This document shows, one piece after another, positions 35,562-43,041 of a DNA stretch of 64,000 nucleotides (position 1 is the stretch's first letter; the number at the start of each line of letters is the position of its first letter). The stretch spans positions 45,239 through 109,238 of the forward strand of contig JAWLFY010000002.1 in NCBI GenBank assembly GCA_041685355.1, in the 5' to 3' direction. The DNA comes from JAWLFY01 sp041685355. Lineage in GTDB: Bacteria > Planctomycetota > Planctomycetia > Pirellulales > Pirellulaceae. The position numbers and the translations under genes were made by a program. The notes below the pieces were generated by a model. It saw only the letters and a program-made list of their open reading frames with translations. It ran no database searches and had not been told where the DNA came from.

Positions 35562-35774
35562 ATGACCATGGATCGCAGTCTTCGAGTCGCTGCCGGCGCT
35601 ATCAAGTCGCGGAACGTGTTGACGCGTGCCGAACGGGTGTCCCGGCTGAAGGAAATCGACCGTTTTGACGAAGACCAGAGCGTCGTCGGGATGCCGAAGG
35701 TACGCGTCGTCAAGGTGTCGCTGAAGAAGAAGAAAAAGGTCAAGAAGGCGGAAGAGCCCAAGAAGAAGAAGTAG
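35562..35774 (+). CDS. Small basic protein of the TIGR04137 type
   Basis: This is a 70-residue protein with about one third Lys/Arg, ending in a poly-lysine tail. The core MDRSLRVAAGAIKSRNVLTRAERVSRL fits my memory of the small basic protein family shared by Planctomycetes, Verrucomicrobia and Chlamydiae (TIGR04137). Its function is unknown; charge and phylogenetic spread suggest ribosome or RNA association, which is inference. GGGAGAA lies at a suitable distance for a ribosome binding site. The start may be this ATG or the ATG two codons later. Confidence 0.85.
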   Translation: MTMDRSLRVAAGAIKSRNVLTRAERVSRLKEIDRFDEDQSVVGMPKVRVVKVSLKKKKKVKKAEEPKKKK

Positions 35775-35783
35775 CCGTCCCGG

Positions 35784-36962
35784 ATGCCGGATCACGATTT
35801 TCCGGCCGGGGAACCGGCCTCGCGTCTCGCCATGGTTGCCCACGCCACAGCGTGTTTTCTCGCCACAGCTTGTTTTCTCGCCACCGGGTGTGGCGAGTTC
35901 CCGAGCGAGGACGCGGCGGCACGCCCCGCCGCGGGGCAAGGATTCGGCGGAAACGGAGCGTCGGGCGGTCATCAGACGTCGGGTCATCAGGCGTCGGAAG
36001 GGGGCCAGACTCCCGAAGACGGCTTCAGCGTCATGACGTGGAACTTGGAATGGTTCTACGACGAGATGACGGGGGACAACTTCAGCCGTCTGGCAAAAGA
36101 GAAAGCGGCTCCCTCGCGGGCCGCATGGGATTGGCATCGCGACGCGGTCGCCGCGTCGATCGCCCGAGCCCGACCGACGGTCGTCGCCGTCCAAGAAGTC
36201 GAGAATCGACGAGTTCTTTGGTATCTGACGCGGTCGCTCCAGCGGAACCACTCGCTGGAGTACCGTGAACATGCGATCGAGGGTCGGGACCACTTCACCG
36301 AGCAGGACGTCGGGTTTCTCGTGCGGTCGCCCGCCGAGGTCGTTTCGATACGACAGTTCACGCTCCCACAGCGGTTGCTCGAATCGGATCGCTTCGGAAA
36401 CGTCTCGAAACACGTGATGATCGAGGTCGACGTCGCGATCGATGATCGCGTCGAACGGATCGCGATCATGAACGTCCACTTCCGCGCCGGCGCCGACACG
36501 ACGGTCGAGCGAACCCGGCAAGCCCGCTCGATCCACCATTGGCTACGCGATCGGGTGAGTTCCGGCGACCACGTGATCGTGCTTGGAGATATGAACACCG
36601 AACAGACCTCCGATTGGGAATCGACCCCGGGATCGGATCTGTTTGTCCTCGCCGGCAAGGAAACCGAGTCACCGGACGACGACCTGGTCGACCTGCATTC
36701 GATGATCCCACCGGCGGAGCGGGGCACGCACTTGCTAAGGGGAAAGCAGTTCGACCGGATTTTCGTCACCCGCTCGCTGGTCGACCCCGAAGCGGCTTCG
36801 GGCGGGTTGGCGGTTGACTCGGTCACGGTCCGCCGCGATTTGTCGATACGGGGGAAGCCTGACCGCCGAGAGGATCATTGGGAGCGGTTCTGGGACTTGC
36901 CAGAAAGGGAACGAGACCTCAGCGACCACTATCCCGTCCTCGCCACCTTCTCGCTTCGCTGA
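35784..36962 (+). CDS. Endonuclease/exonuclease/phosphatase-family lipoprotein
   Basis: The C-terminal ~310 residues are an EEP (DNase I-like) fold. It shows VMTWNLEWFYDE, the catalytic Glu region VVAVQEVEN, NVHFRAG, GDMNTE and the closing SDHYPVLATF with its catalytic Asp-His pair. Substrate could be nucleic acid or a phosphoester. The N-terminus has a hydrophobic stretch ending in ATGC, a plausible though non-classic lipobox, which suggests an exported lipoprotein. An 18-bp tandem duplication has doubled this part (ACFLAT twice). A Gly/His/Gln-rich linker that also carries a duplication follows. The start is either this ATG or the one at 35832. Confidence 0.85.
   Translation: MPDHDFPAGEPASRLAMVAHATACFLATACFLATGCGEFPSEDAAARPAAGQGFGGNGASGGHQTSGHQASEGGQTPEDGFSVMTWNLEWFYDEMTGDNFSRLAKEKAAPSRAAWDWHRDAVAASIARARPTVVAVQEVENRRVLWYLTRSLQRNHSLEYREHAIEGRDHFTEQDVGFLVRSPAEVVSIRQFTLPQRLLESDRFGNVSKHVMIEVDVAIDDRVERIAIMNVHFRAGADTTVERTRQARSIHHWLRDRVSSGDHVIVLGDMNTEQTSDWESTPGSDLFVLAGKETESPDDDLVDLHSMIPPAERGTHLLRGKQFDRIFVTRSLVDPEAASGGLAVDSVTVRRDLSIRGKPDRREDHWERFWDLPERERDLSDHYPVLATFSLR
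35843..35878. repeat. 18-bp tandem duplication over a lipoprotein signal
   Basis: Two 18-bp units differing by one base, with the start of a third, encode ACFLATACFLATGC. This creates two possible cysteine acceptor sites 18 bp apart. Confidence 0.8.
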
Positions 36963-36971
36963 GCGGAACCC

Positions 36972-37358
36972 GTGACCGAACCTGCCACCCCATCCGATCG
37001 CCCCGACCCCCACGGTACGGCCCCCGCGGTTCCGACCCCCGAGGTTCCAGATCCCGAGGTTCCAGATCCCGAGGGCGCAACGACCGAGGGCGCAACGACC
37101 GAGGACGCCGCTCCCCAGCGGTCGAGCGGTCCCTCCTCCGCCCGCGGTGACGCGACGATTCGGCTCGATGATTTTCTGAAACGCCGCGCGGCGGTGGGGA
37201 CCGGAGGGGAAGCGAAGATCCGGATCCAAGGGGGAGAGGTGCGGGTCAACGGGGAGACCGAGACCCGTCGGCGTCGACAACTCGTCGCCGGTGACCGGGT
37301 CGAGGTGCACGAGATCGACCTCGTTGTCGAGGCGTCAGAGACGCACGGGCGAGTTTGA
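36972..37358 (+). CDS. S4-domain RNA-binding protein
   Basis: The 128-residue product carries a C-terminal S4 fold at about residues 58-125. It reads IRLDDFLKRRAAVGTGGEAKIRIQGG then VRVNGETETRRRRQLVAGD, closest to the small YbcJ/YaaA-type S4 proteins. These bind structured RNA, often near the ribosome. The first ~55 residues are acidic, Pro-rich and built almost entirely from two consecutive 15-bp duplications, so they are probably disordered. The start is a GTG nine bases after the stop of the EEP gene, so the pair is likely cotranscribed. Confidence 0.82.
   Translation: MTEPATPSDRPDPHGTAPAVPTPEVPDPEVPDPEGATTEGATTEDAAPQRSSGPSSARGDATIRLDDFLKRRAAVGTGGEAKIRIQGGEVRVNGETETRRRRQLVAGDRVEVHEIDLVVEASETHGRV
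37041..37100. repeat. Two adjacent 15-bp tandem duplications
   Basis: Two different 15-bp units, each present exactly twice and back to back (37041-37070 and 37071-37100), encode doubled EVPDP and EGATT in the S4 protein linker. Confidence 0.9.
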
Positions 37359-37489
37359 CGATTGGGTCGAGTCGGGCGGCCGGTCGGAGGTTCGGCAAGT
37401 CGGCGGGGATGGTCCGCCGATTTGAAAAAGGCACGGACGAACCGTCTCGCGATAGTGCCGACCGCCCTCGGCCGAAGGAACTGCCCGTC

Positions 37490-38080
37490 ATGAAACGACT
37501 CCGATCCTCCGCCCGAACGCTCGTCTCGATGCTGATCGTCGCCGGCGGGGCCCAAACCGTCTCGGCCGATTGGCACGAGTTCTGGCACGATCTTCACATC
37601 GGGTTTCACCGCAACAACGCGTGGCCCGACCCGTTCAACGAGGCCGACGCGATGCAAGTCGTCGCGCCGTTCGAGGTGATGAAACACAACGGGTGGCGGG
37701 TCCACAACACGATCGGCCACGAGCTGTTCCGTGAAGGGGACGGGGCCTTGCTCGCGGCTGGCCACAGCCGGGTGCAATGGATCGCGACCCAGTCTCCGTC
37801 GGCACGTCGCCAAATCTACGTGCTCCGCGGACGCGACGAACAAGAAACCGAGGCCCGCGTCGACGCGGTGCGGCGGGCGGTCGCGTCGATGCGGACCGGC
37901 GGCCCCACGGCGGAAGTGTTCGTCACCGAAGTCGAACCGGCGACCGCCCCGGGGCCGTGGGCGACGAAGGTCAACCGCGACGCGCTCGACCAGATGGCCC
38001 TGCCGAAACTCCCCTCGAACAGCGCTTCCGGGGCGAGCGGTGCGGCGACCTCCGGCGGCGGTTCGAACGTGAACCGCTAG
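37490..38080 (+). CDS. Secreted hypothetical protein
   Basis: The 196-residue product has a clear Sec signal peptide, with cleavage likely after TVSA before DWHEFWHDLH. The mature N-terminus is rich in Trp and His (WHEFWHDLHIGFHRNNAWPDPF), followed by a mixed alpha/beta domain (IYVLRGRDEQETEARVDAV). A Ser/Gly/Ala-rich tail ends the protein. From memory the DWHEFW motif recurs in planctomycete secreted proteins with no known function. It could bind metal through its histidines, but I cannot show it. It is 130 bp downstream of the S4 gene on the same strand. Confidence 0.78.
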   Translation: MKRLRSSARTLVSMLIVAGGAQTVSADWHEFWHDLHIGFHRNNAWPDPFNEADAMQVVAPFEVMKHNGWRVHNTIGHELFREGDGALLAAGHSRVQWIATQSPSARRQIYVLRGRDEQETEARVDAVRRAVASMRTGGPTAEVFVTEVEPATAPGPWATKVNRDALDQMALPKLPSNSASGASGAATSGGGSNVNR

Positions 38081-38098
38081 CCGATCGCTTCCGGATCA

Positions 38099-38311
38099 GC
38101 GTTTCGCCGCCGTCTTGCTCGGCGGGTGTCGCTTGGATCAGGTGAAGCTTTTGCCGAGCATCGTCGCCTCGATCGGGATCCCCGACCGCTCGGCCAGAAT
38201 CGGCAATTCGTCATGCAGGCGAAACCGGTGCAACTCGACCCCCGCGACGATCACCGGGTTTCGCGTCGCGTGTCACCGGGCGACGGTTTCCCGGACGCTT
38301 TGTCCCGGGCC
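38099..38311 (-). pseudogene. Remnant of a ThDP-dependent keto-acid decarboxylase
   Basis: Translating the minus strand from 38311 down gives GPGQSVRETVAR, a TGA at 38273-38275, then ATRNPVIVAGVELHRFRL followed by HDELPILAERSGIPIEATML and GKSFT. A second TGA at 38138-38140 is followed by SKRHPP, and a third stop is at 38096-38098. Read through the stops, this strongly resembles the central-domain stretch of indolepyruvate/phenylpyruvate/pyruvate decarboxylases (PVILAGVEIHRFGL, then GKSV, then HP). No N-terminal or ThDP-binding part is visible nearby. It is best explained as a decayed fragment between the secreted protein gene and dapF. The homology is from memory and needs a database search. 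Confidence 0.6.
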
Positions 38312-38477
38312 TGCGGCTCGCTCTCTCGCTTGAATCCCCGGTACCCATGGGCGATCGGCGGCACGACGTGGGCCATGCCCTACCCGCGCACCGCGCCTCG
38401 AGACTAAGCTGATCCTGTCCAACTTCCGAGCCCGTCCCCGGGTTCGAACCCGTACCGATCCGGAACCGAAGCCGACC

Positions 38478-39326
38478 ATGCGGTTCACGAAAATGCACGG
38501 CGCCGGCAACGACTACGTCTACGTCGATTGTTTCGGCCAACCGCCCCCCGCCGACCCGGCCGCGATGGCACGCGAGATCTCGCACCGCCGCTTCGGCGTG
38601 GGCGGTGACGGGTTGATCTTGATCCGCCCCAGCGACGTCGCCGACGCGCGGATGCAGATGTTCAACGCCGACGGCAGCGAGGGCGAGATGTGCGGCAACG
38701 GGATCCGTTGTGTCGCGAAGTTCGTCTACGATCACGGCTTGGCCAGCACGCCGCGGCTCCAGATCGAAACGGGCGCCGGTGTACTCGCGGTTGACGCGCG
38801 ACTCGGCGACGACGGACGGGTTGACGGCGTCACCGTCGACATGGGCCGGCCGATCCTTGAGGCGTCCCAGATCCCGACGGCGCTCGCCGCGTCCGGGCGG
38901 GTCGTCGATCTTGCGGCGACGTTCGACGGTTTCGATTGCCGGGTGACGTGCGTCTCGATGGGGAACCCCCACTGCGTCGTGTTCGTCGACGAGCTGACCG
39001 ACTCGCTCGTTCACGGGGTCGGGCCGGAGATCGAACGGGACCCGCGGTTCCCCAACCGGGTGAACGTCGAATTCGTCCAAAGGGTCTCCGACGTCGAAGT
39101 CCGACAACGGACTTGGGAACGGGGTTCGGGCGAAACGTGGGCGTGCGGGACCGGCGCCTCGGCCGTGTGCGTCGCCGGGGTGCTCGCGGGAAAGACGGCG
39201 CGGCGGATCACGAACCATCTGCTCGGCGGCGATTTGGTGTTGGAGTGGGACGAAGCGAGCGACCATGTCTACATGACCGGGCCCGCCGTCGAAGTCTTCT
39301 CTGGCGAATGGCCGGACCCCGCATGA
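38478..39326 (+). CDS. dapF: Diaminopimelate epimerase
   Basis: It interconverts LL- and meso-diaminopimelate in lysine and peptidoglycan precursor synthesis. The two catalytic cysteines are Cys72 in MCGNGIRC and about Cys223 in TWACGTGASAV. MHGAGNDYVYVD begins the fold, and GNPHCVVFV is present. The 282-residue length is typical. A functional DapF is consistent with planctomycetes making meso-DAP for lysine and for their thin peptidoglycan. The stop overlaps the xseA ATG by four bases (ATGA), which indicates translational coupling. Confidence 0.96.
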   Translation: MRFTKMHGAGNDYVYVDCFGQPPPADPAAMAREISHRRFGVGGDGLILIRPSDVADARMQMFNADGSEGEMCGNGIRCVAKFVYDHGLASTPRLQIETGAGVLAVDARLGDDGRVDGVTVDMGRPILEASQIPTALAASGRVVDLAATFDGFDCRVTCVSMGNPHCVVFVDELTDSLVHGVGPEIERDPRFPNRVNVEFVQRVSDVEVRQRTWERGSGETWACGTGASAVCVAGVLAGKTARRITNHLLGGDLVLEWDEASDHVYMTGPAVEVFSGEWPDPA

Positions 39327-40558
39327 CCGGCTCCCGATCCGAACCGAACCGGGCCGCCGATCCACCCGAGGCGATGTCGGTCAGCGACCTGACGGGCCAC
39401 CTCAAGGCGGTCATCGAGCAGACGTTCCCGGCGGTGTGGGTCGCCGGTGAAATTTCCGACCTCGCCCGCCCCCGCAGCGGACACCTTTATTTCACGCTGC
39501 AAGACGACCACGCCCAGATCCGCGGGGTGATTTGGCGGAGCACCGCCGCACGGCTCCGGTTCGACTTGGAAGACGGTCAACAAGTCCTCTGCCACGGCGA
39601 CGTCCAGGTCTACGCCGCGCGGGGCTCGTACCAATTGATCGTCCGCAAGGTCCAGCCGCAGGGGCTGGGCGGGTTGCAGCTCGCGTTTCGGCAATTGCAG
39701 GCCAAGCTCCACGCCGAAGGTCTGTTCGACGCCGGGCGGAAACGCCCGTTGCCGCGGTTCCCCCGTCGGATCGGCGTGATCACCAGCCCCACCGGCGCGG
39801 CGATCCGCGACTTCCTGGAAGCGGCCGGCCGGCGTTGGCCCGGGGGGGAGATCGTCGTCTTGCCCGCCTCGGTCCAGGGGGGCGGGGCGGCCGAGTCGAT
39901 CGTCGCGGCGCTCGCCGCCGCCCACCGCTTCTCGCCCCCGCTCGATCTGATCGTCCTCACCCGCGGCGGCGGCAGCCTGGAAGACTTGTGGTCGTTCAAC
40001 GAGGAACCGGTCGTGCGCGCCGTGGCCGCCTCTCGGATCCCGACCGTCTCGGCGGTCGGCCACGAGATCGACGTCACGCTGTGCGACTTCGCCGCCGACG
40101 TGCGGGCGTTGACCCCGACCGACGCGGCCACCCACGCTCTGCCCGACGCCGCGTCGCTCGACGCAACGATCGTCAACCTGCGGCGAAGGGCGGACCAGGC
40201 GATCCGCAGCGGGCTCCGCCAACGCCGCCAACAACTCGATTGGCTCGGACAACGCCCGGTGCTCCGCAACCCGTTCGAGATCCTCCTCGACCGCACCCGG
40301 CGGCTCGACGAGTTGGACGAAAAAGCGACCGCCGCGATCCGCGCACGGGTCCGAGACCGCGCGAACCTGGTCCAACGGCTCGCGGCGTCCCTCACCGCCC
40401 TCTCCCCGCTATCGGTGCTCGCCCGCGGCTACAGCGTCACCGCCGACGCCGAGGGGGAGCCGGTCACCGATAGCCGAAACGTCCGCCCCGGCGATACCCT
40501 CACGACCCGTCTCCACCGCGGCCAAATCACCTCCACCGTCACCGGATCGTCTCCGTAG
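39323..40558 (+). CDS. xseA: Exodeoxyribonuclease VII large subunit
   Basis: This is the large subunit of ExoVII, which degrades single-stranded DNA in both directions. The N-terminal OB-fold reads LTGHLKAVIEQTFPAVWVAGEIS. The catalytic domain has PRRIGVITSPTGAAIRDFL, LTRGGGSLEDLWSFNEE and VGHEIDVTLCDFAAD. A coiled-coil region and the terminal LARGYSVT follow. The start is fixed by the ATGA overlap with dapF; the 411-residue product is slightly short but complete. The small subunit xseB is not in the next position, so it is encoded elsewhere or is too small and divergent to see. Confidence 0.95.
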   Translation: MTGSRSEPNRAADPPEAMSVSDLTGHLKAVIEQTFPAVWVAGEISDLARPRSGHLYFTLQDDHAQIRGVIWRSTAARLRFDLEDGQQVLCHGDVQVYAARGSYQLIVRKVQPQGLGGLQLAFRQLQAKLHAEGLFDAGRKRPLPRFPRRIGVITSPTGAAIRDFLEAAGRRWPGGEIVVLPASVQGGGAAESIVAALAAAHRFSPPLDLIVLTRGGGSLEDLWSFNEEPVVRAVAASRIPTVSAVGHEIDVTLCDFAADVRALTPTDAATHALPDAASLDATIVNLRRRADQAIRSGLRQRRQQLDWLGQRPVLRNPFEILLDRTRRLDELDEKATAAIRARVRDRANLVQRLAASLTALSPLSVLARGYSVTADAEGEPVTDSRNVRPGDTLTTRLHRGQITSTVTGSSP

Positions 40559-40718
40559 AACGACTCGACCGGTTCACCGGGACAACGAGAGTCAGGTTTG
40601 GAGGGGACGCGACTTCACCGGCGAGATCTTGCCGGCGGGGCGTCAGGTTTGCTGTTCGTTCCCCTGGCAGCGGATCGTGGCCGGGGACGATTCATTCGGC
40701 GTGTCGTCTCGATGGAAG

Positions 40719-40789
40719 CCTTTGGACACCGGAGCGATCCTAAAAAAATTCCGAACCTGGACCAAATCCACGGAATTCCCGGGCGGACC
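40719..40789 (+). repeat. Dispersed 70-bp intergenic repeat, copy 2
   Basis: Partner of 10316-10385 at about 80% identity with one-base length difference. It lies directly beside the fae terminator. Read in one frame it gives HRSDPKKIPNLDQIHGIPGR, and copy 1 gives a similar PKIPFLDQLHGIPGW; the frame is not kept across the indel, so I do not call it coding. Confidence 0.75.
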
Positions 40790-40829
40790 AAGAAAGAACG
40801 TCGTCTCACGCGGGGCGTGAAACGACGTT
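40790..40829 (-). terminator. Intrinsic terminator of fae
   Basis: A nearly perfect inverted repeat (arms 40797-40811 and 40815-40829, one mismatch) is followed on the minus strand by CTTTCTT. It lies ~45 bp past the fae stop at 40875. Confidence 0.78.
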
Positions 40830-40874
40830 GGCGGTTGTCAACATGAAGCCGAGGGTTGGGCCCGGCGAAGCGGA

Positions 40875-41372
40875 TCAGAAACCCTTGAACGGGTGCTGGG
40901 CCGAGTCCTTCTTGGCGATCATGTCGTCGGCGGTCGGCTTGCCTTGCATGGCGCTGGCGATCGCCATCTTGGTCGCGTCGTAGTTGTACTTGTAGATCTT
41001 CTCGTCATCTTCGGCGGCGGGGTGGATGAACACGCCACAAACGCAGACGAGGTCTTCGGCTTGGTCCTTGGGGATCACGCCGTCGCCGACCGAATCGGCG
41101 ACCGCTTTGGCGACCGCGGCTTGCGCCGGGCCGAACATCTGGACCGCTTGCTTCATCCCCTTGATCGTGACTTTGGTGATCATCACGGTCGCGGGCTTCA
41201 CCAGGACGTTCGGCTCGAGAACCGCGAGCAGGTTGGTGTGACCTTCGCTTTGGGTCGACAGGGCGTTCGCGAACGCCGACCCGACCGGGCTGTCCTTGGT
41301 GCCGATCATCAAATCGATGTGGGCGACTTCGTTACCGTCGCCGATCAGTGCCTCACCAACATAAAACTGCAT
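40875..41372 (-). CDS. fae: Formaldehyde-activating enzyme Fae
   Basis: Fae condenses formaldehyde with tetrahydromethanopterin to methylene-H4MPT, the entry to the archaeal-type C1 oxidation route found in methylotrophs and planctomycetes. The 165-residue product matches the family end to end. It has FYVGEALIGDGNEVAHIDL with catalytic His18, GSAFANALSTQSEGHTNLLAVL, and the terminal KYNYDATKMAIASAMQG. The start MQFYVGEA is chosen because the upstream frame is unrelated. It stands alone with its own terminator. It is divergent from an ATP-grasp gene across a 267-bp region rich in inverted repeats. In planctomycetes the role is more likely formaldehyde detoxification than growth on methanol; that is inference. 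Confidence 0.95.
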   Translation of the reverse strand: MQFYVGEALIGDGNEVAHIDLMIGTKDSPVGSAFANALSTQSEGHTNLLAVLEPNVLVKPATVMITKVTIKGMKQAVQMFGPAQAAVAKAVADSVGDGVIPKDQAEDLVCVCGVFIHPAAEDDEKIYKYNYDATKMAIASAMQGKPTADDMIAKKDSAQHPFKGF

Positions 41373-41493
41373 GACTGGACGCCTTCGTGAATCGAGTTCG
41401 TGGATGGAGGGAGATTGGAGGCCGACCACACGGTACATTTGGGCCGGCACATTCAGGCCGGCAAAGCGACGATCGGGCGGTCACCGAATGTGG

Positions 41494-41583
41494 GGCAACC
41501 GTGGGTTGCCGCATCATGCGGGGTCGCCGATCGGTTCGGCGACCCGAATCAGCCGCGCGGGTTACCATGGCGGGTTACCTTGG
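41494..41583. promoter_or_regulatory. Inverted and direct repeats between fae and the ATP-grasp gene
   Basis: Two perfect inverted repeats lie close together: GGCAACC/GGTTGCC with a three-base loop (41494-41510), and a ten-pair repeat with a five-base loop (41521-41545, GGGTCGCCGA/TCGGCGACCC). Two 13-bp direct repeats (CGGGTTACCATGG and CGGGTTACCTTGG, 41558-41583) and a degenerate third follow. Neither hairpin has a T tract, so operator sites or a leader structure are more likely than a terminator. Confidence 0.55.
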
Positions 41584-41639
41584 CAGGTTGCCCGGCTGGG
41601 CGGAAATTCCGAGCGAAACAGTAGCAGACCGGCGGCGCG

Positions 41640-43028
41640 ATGCAACCACCCCGAGAGGGACACGGCGAGACGGCCGCGTCGGAAGCCCGAGACCGGCGGG
41701 TGCTGTTGCTCGGCGGGAGCGTACGGACGGCGGCGGAGTCGGCGTCTCGGGGTGGGTTCACCGTCGTCGCGGCCGACCGCTTCGGCGATACGGACACGTT
41801 GGCGGCCACCGCGCGGCACCTTCCGTTTGGGACACCCGACGATCTCGTTGCCGCGCTCGACCGGTTGCCGTCGATGCCGACGGTGATCGTCGGAGGCCTC
41901 GAAGGGGCCGCGGAAATGGTGGAACGGCTTTCACAGAGGCATCCGGTCTTGGGGCCGTCGTGGGAAACGCATCTCGGGCTTCGTGACCCGGACCGGCTGC
42001 ACGAATTGGTTGCGGGGTGCGGGCTGTCGGTTCCCGAGTTTTGCCGGCCCGACGGCACGGCGGACGTTCCCCCGTCGGGTCCCGATTGGCTTTGGAAGCG
42101 GCTCGATTCGTCGGGAGGATTGGGGGTGACGTGGGCCGGCCGCGATGTCGACCCTGTCGGGCCGGCGACGAACCGTGCGGCCGGTTATTTTCAACGTTGG
42201 GTGCCGGGGCGTCCGCTCGGGTTGACGTATCTCGGGGATGGTGGGACCGCGCGATTGTTGGGGGTGTTTCGGCTTTCGTTTGTCCGCCGGGGCGGGGGCC
42301 GATTGCCGTTCGTGTACGCGGGGGCGTTCGGTCCGGTCGCCGTTTCACCGAAAACGGAAGAACGAATGCGGGGCTTGGGGCCGGTGATCGCGCGAGCGTT
42401 CGGGCTGCGTGGTTTGTTCAACATCGACGTGATCGCGGGGCGATCGGGTGAACTTTGCCTGTTGGAGGTGAACCCGCGTTGGAGCGGCACCAGCGACTTG
42501 GTGGAGTCGTCCTTGAGACAACACGAGGTCCGAACCGTCGGGGCCGAAAGGTCGCCCTTCTCGCTGTTCCGAACCCACTGGGAGTTTCTCCGGGGCCGTC
42601 GTCTTGGCGGCGAGGATTCCGCGTTTCAGGACGCGTGGCCGCTTGGGGGCGACCGTCCGACGCGACCGGGCGACCGGGAGCATTCCACGACCGACCGATG
42701 GTGGAAGCGAGTGGCGTTTTCGGATCGGGAGGGACGGTTTTCGCGGCAGCGGCTCGACGCGGTATCGGCGGCGTGCCCGCTCGACATCCGGATCGGTGAC
42801 CTCCCCGCCGACGGGCACCCGGTGGCGCCGGGCGAACCGATCGTCTCGGTGACGTGTAAGCTGGCGGGGGTCGGACGATCCCCGGCGGCGTTCCCCGTCA
42901 CCACACTTCGCCGCTTGATGGCGGCGGTGCGGGACACGATTTTGCCCGCATCATCCCCCCGCATGCCCGCATCATCCCCCCGCGTGCCGGAGGCATCCCC
43001 CGCGTGCCCGAATCATCCCCCTGGGTAA
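41640..43028 (+). CDS. ATP-grasp family protein divergent from fae
   Basis: The 462-residue product has an N-terminal Rossmann-like domain (RRVLLLGGSVRTAAESASRGG). An ATP-grasp core covers about residues 110-310, with WLWKRLDSSGGLGVTW as lysine-bearing ATP contacts and GLFNIDVIAG...LLEVNPRWSG as the Mg-binding Glu/Asn. ATP-grasp enzymes join a carboxylate to an amine or thiol. ATP-grasp proteins occur among the methanofuran/methanopterin-linked genes of C1-oxidising bacteria, so the position beside fae suggests cofactor synthesis, but the reaction is unassigned. The last ~30 residues (PASSPRMPASSPRVPEASP) come from a 21-bp tandem repeat that continues to the next start codon. Confidence 0.82.
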   Translation: MQPPREGHGETAASEARDRRVLLLGGSVRTAAESASRGGFTVVAADRFGDTDTLAATARHLPFGTPDDLVAALDRLPSMPTVIVGGLEGAAEMVERLSQRHPVLGPSWETHLGLRDPDRLHELVAGCGLSVPEFCRPDGTADVPPSGPDWLWKRLDSSGGLGVTWAGRDVDPVGPATNRAAGYFQRWVPGRPLGLTYLGDGGTARLLGVFRLSFVRRGGGRLPFVYAGAFGPVAVSPKTEERMRGLGPVIARAFGLRGLFNIDVIAGRSGELCLLEVNPRWSGTSDLVESSLRQHEVRTVGAERSPFSLFRTHWEFLRGRRLGGEDSAFQDAWPLGGDRPTRPGDREHSTTDRWWKRVAFSDREGRFSRQRLDAVSAACPLDIRIGDLPADGHPVAPGEPIVSVTCKLAGVGRSPAAFPVTTLRRLMAAVRDTILPASSPRMPASSPRVPEASPACPNHPPG

Positions 43029-43041
43029 CCGAGGCATCCCC
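42944..43041. repeat. 20-21 bp x4.7 tandem repeat bridging a stop and the next start codon
   Basis: Units lie at 42944-42964, 42965-42985, 42986-43005 (20 bp), 43006-43026 and partial 43027-43041. The array encodes the end of the ATP-grasp protein, contains its TAA stop, and ends exactly at the sulfatase ATG. In the last unit GAGG lies seven bases before that ATG, so the repeat supplies the likely ribosome binding site. Confidence 0.88.

Larger units (their letters stand above)
40559..40874. other. Convergent intergenic region xseA / fae
   Basis: This 316-bp region has no supportable gene. It holds the second copy of the 70-bp repeat (40719-40789) and the fae terminator (40790-40829). A short plus-strand frame through it (40598-40846) has no start context or homology I recognise. 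Confidence 0.65.

Noticed and set aside
38478..40558. xseB small subunit next to xseA
   Set aside because: No short frame with exonuclease VII small-subunit features follows xseA; the next region is a repeat and a terminator.
40598..40846. 82-codon frame through the second copy of the 70-bp repeat
   Set aside because: The matching peptide in copy 1 is in another frame because of an indel, and there is no start context. It is more likely a nucleotide repeat than a gene.
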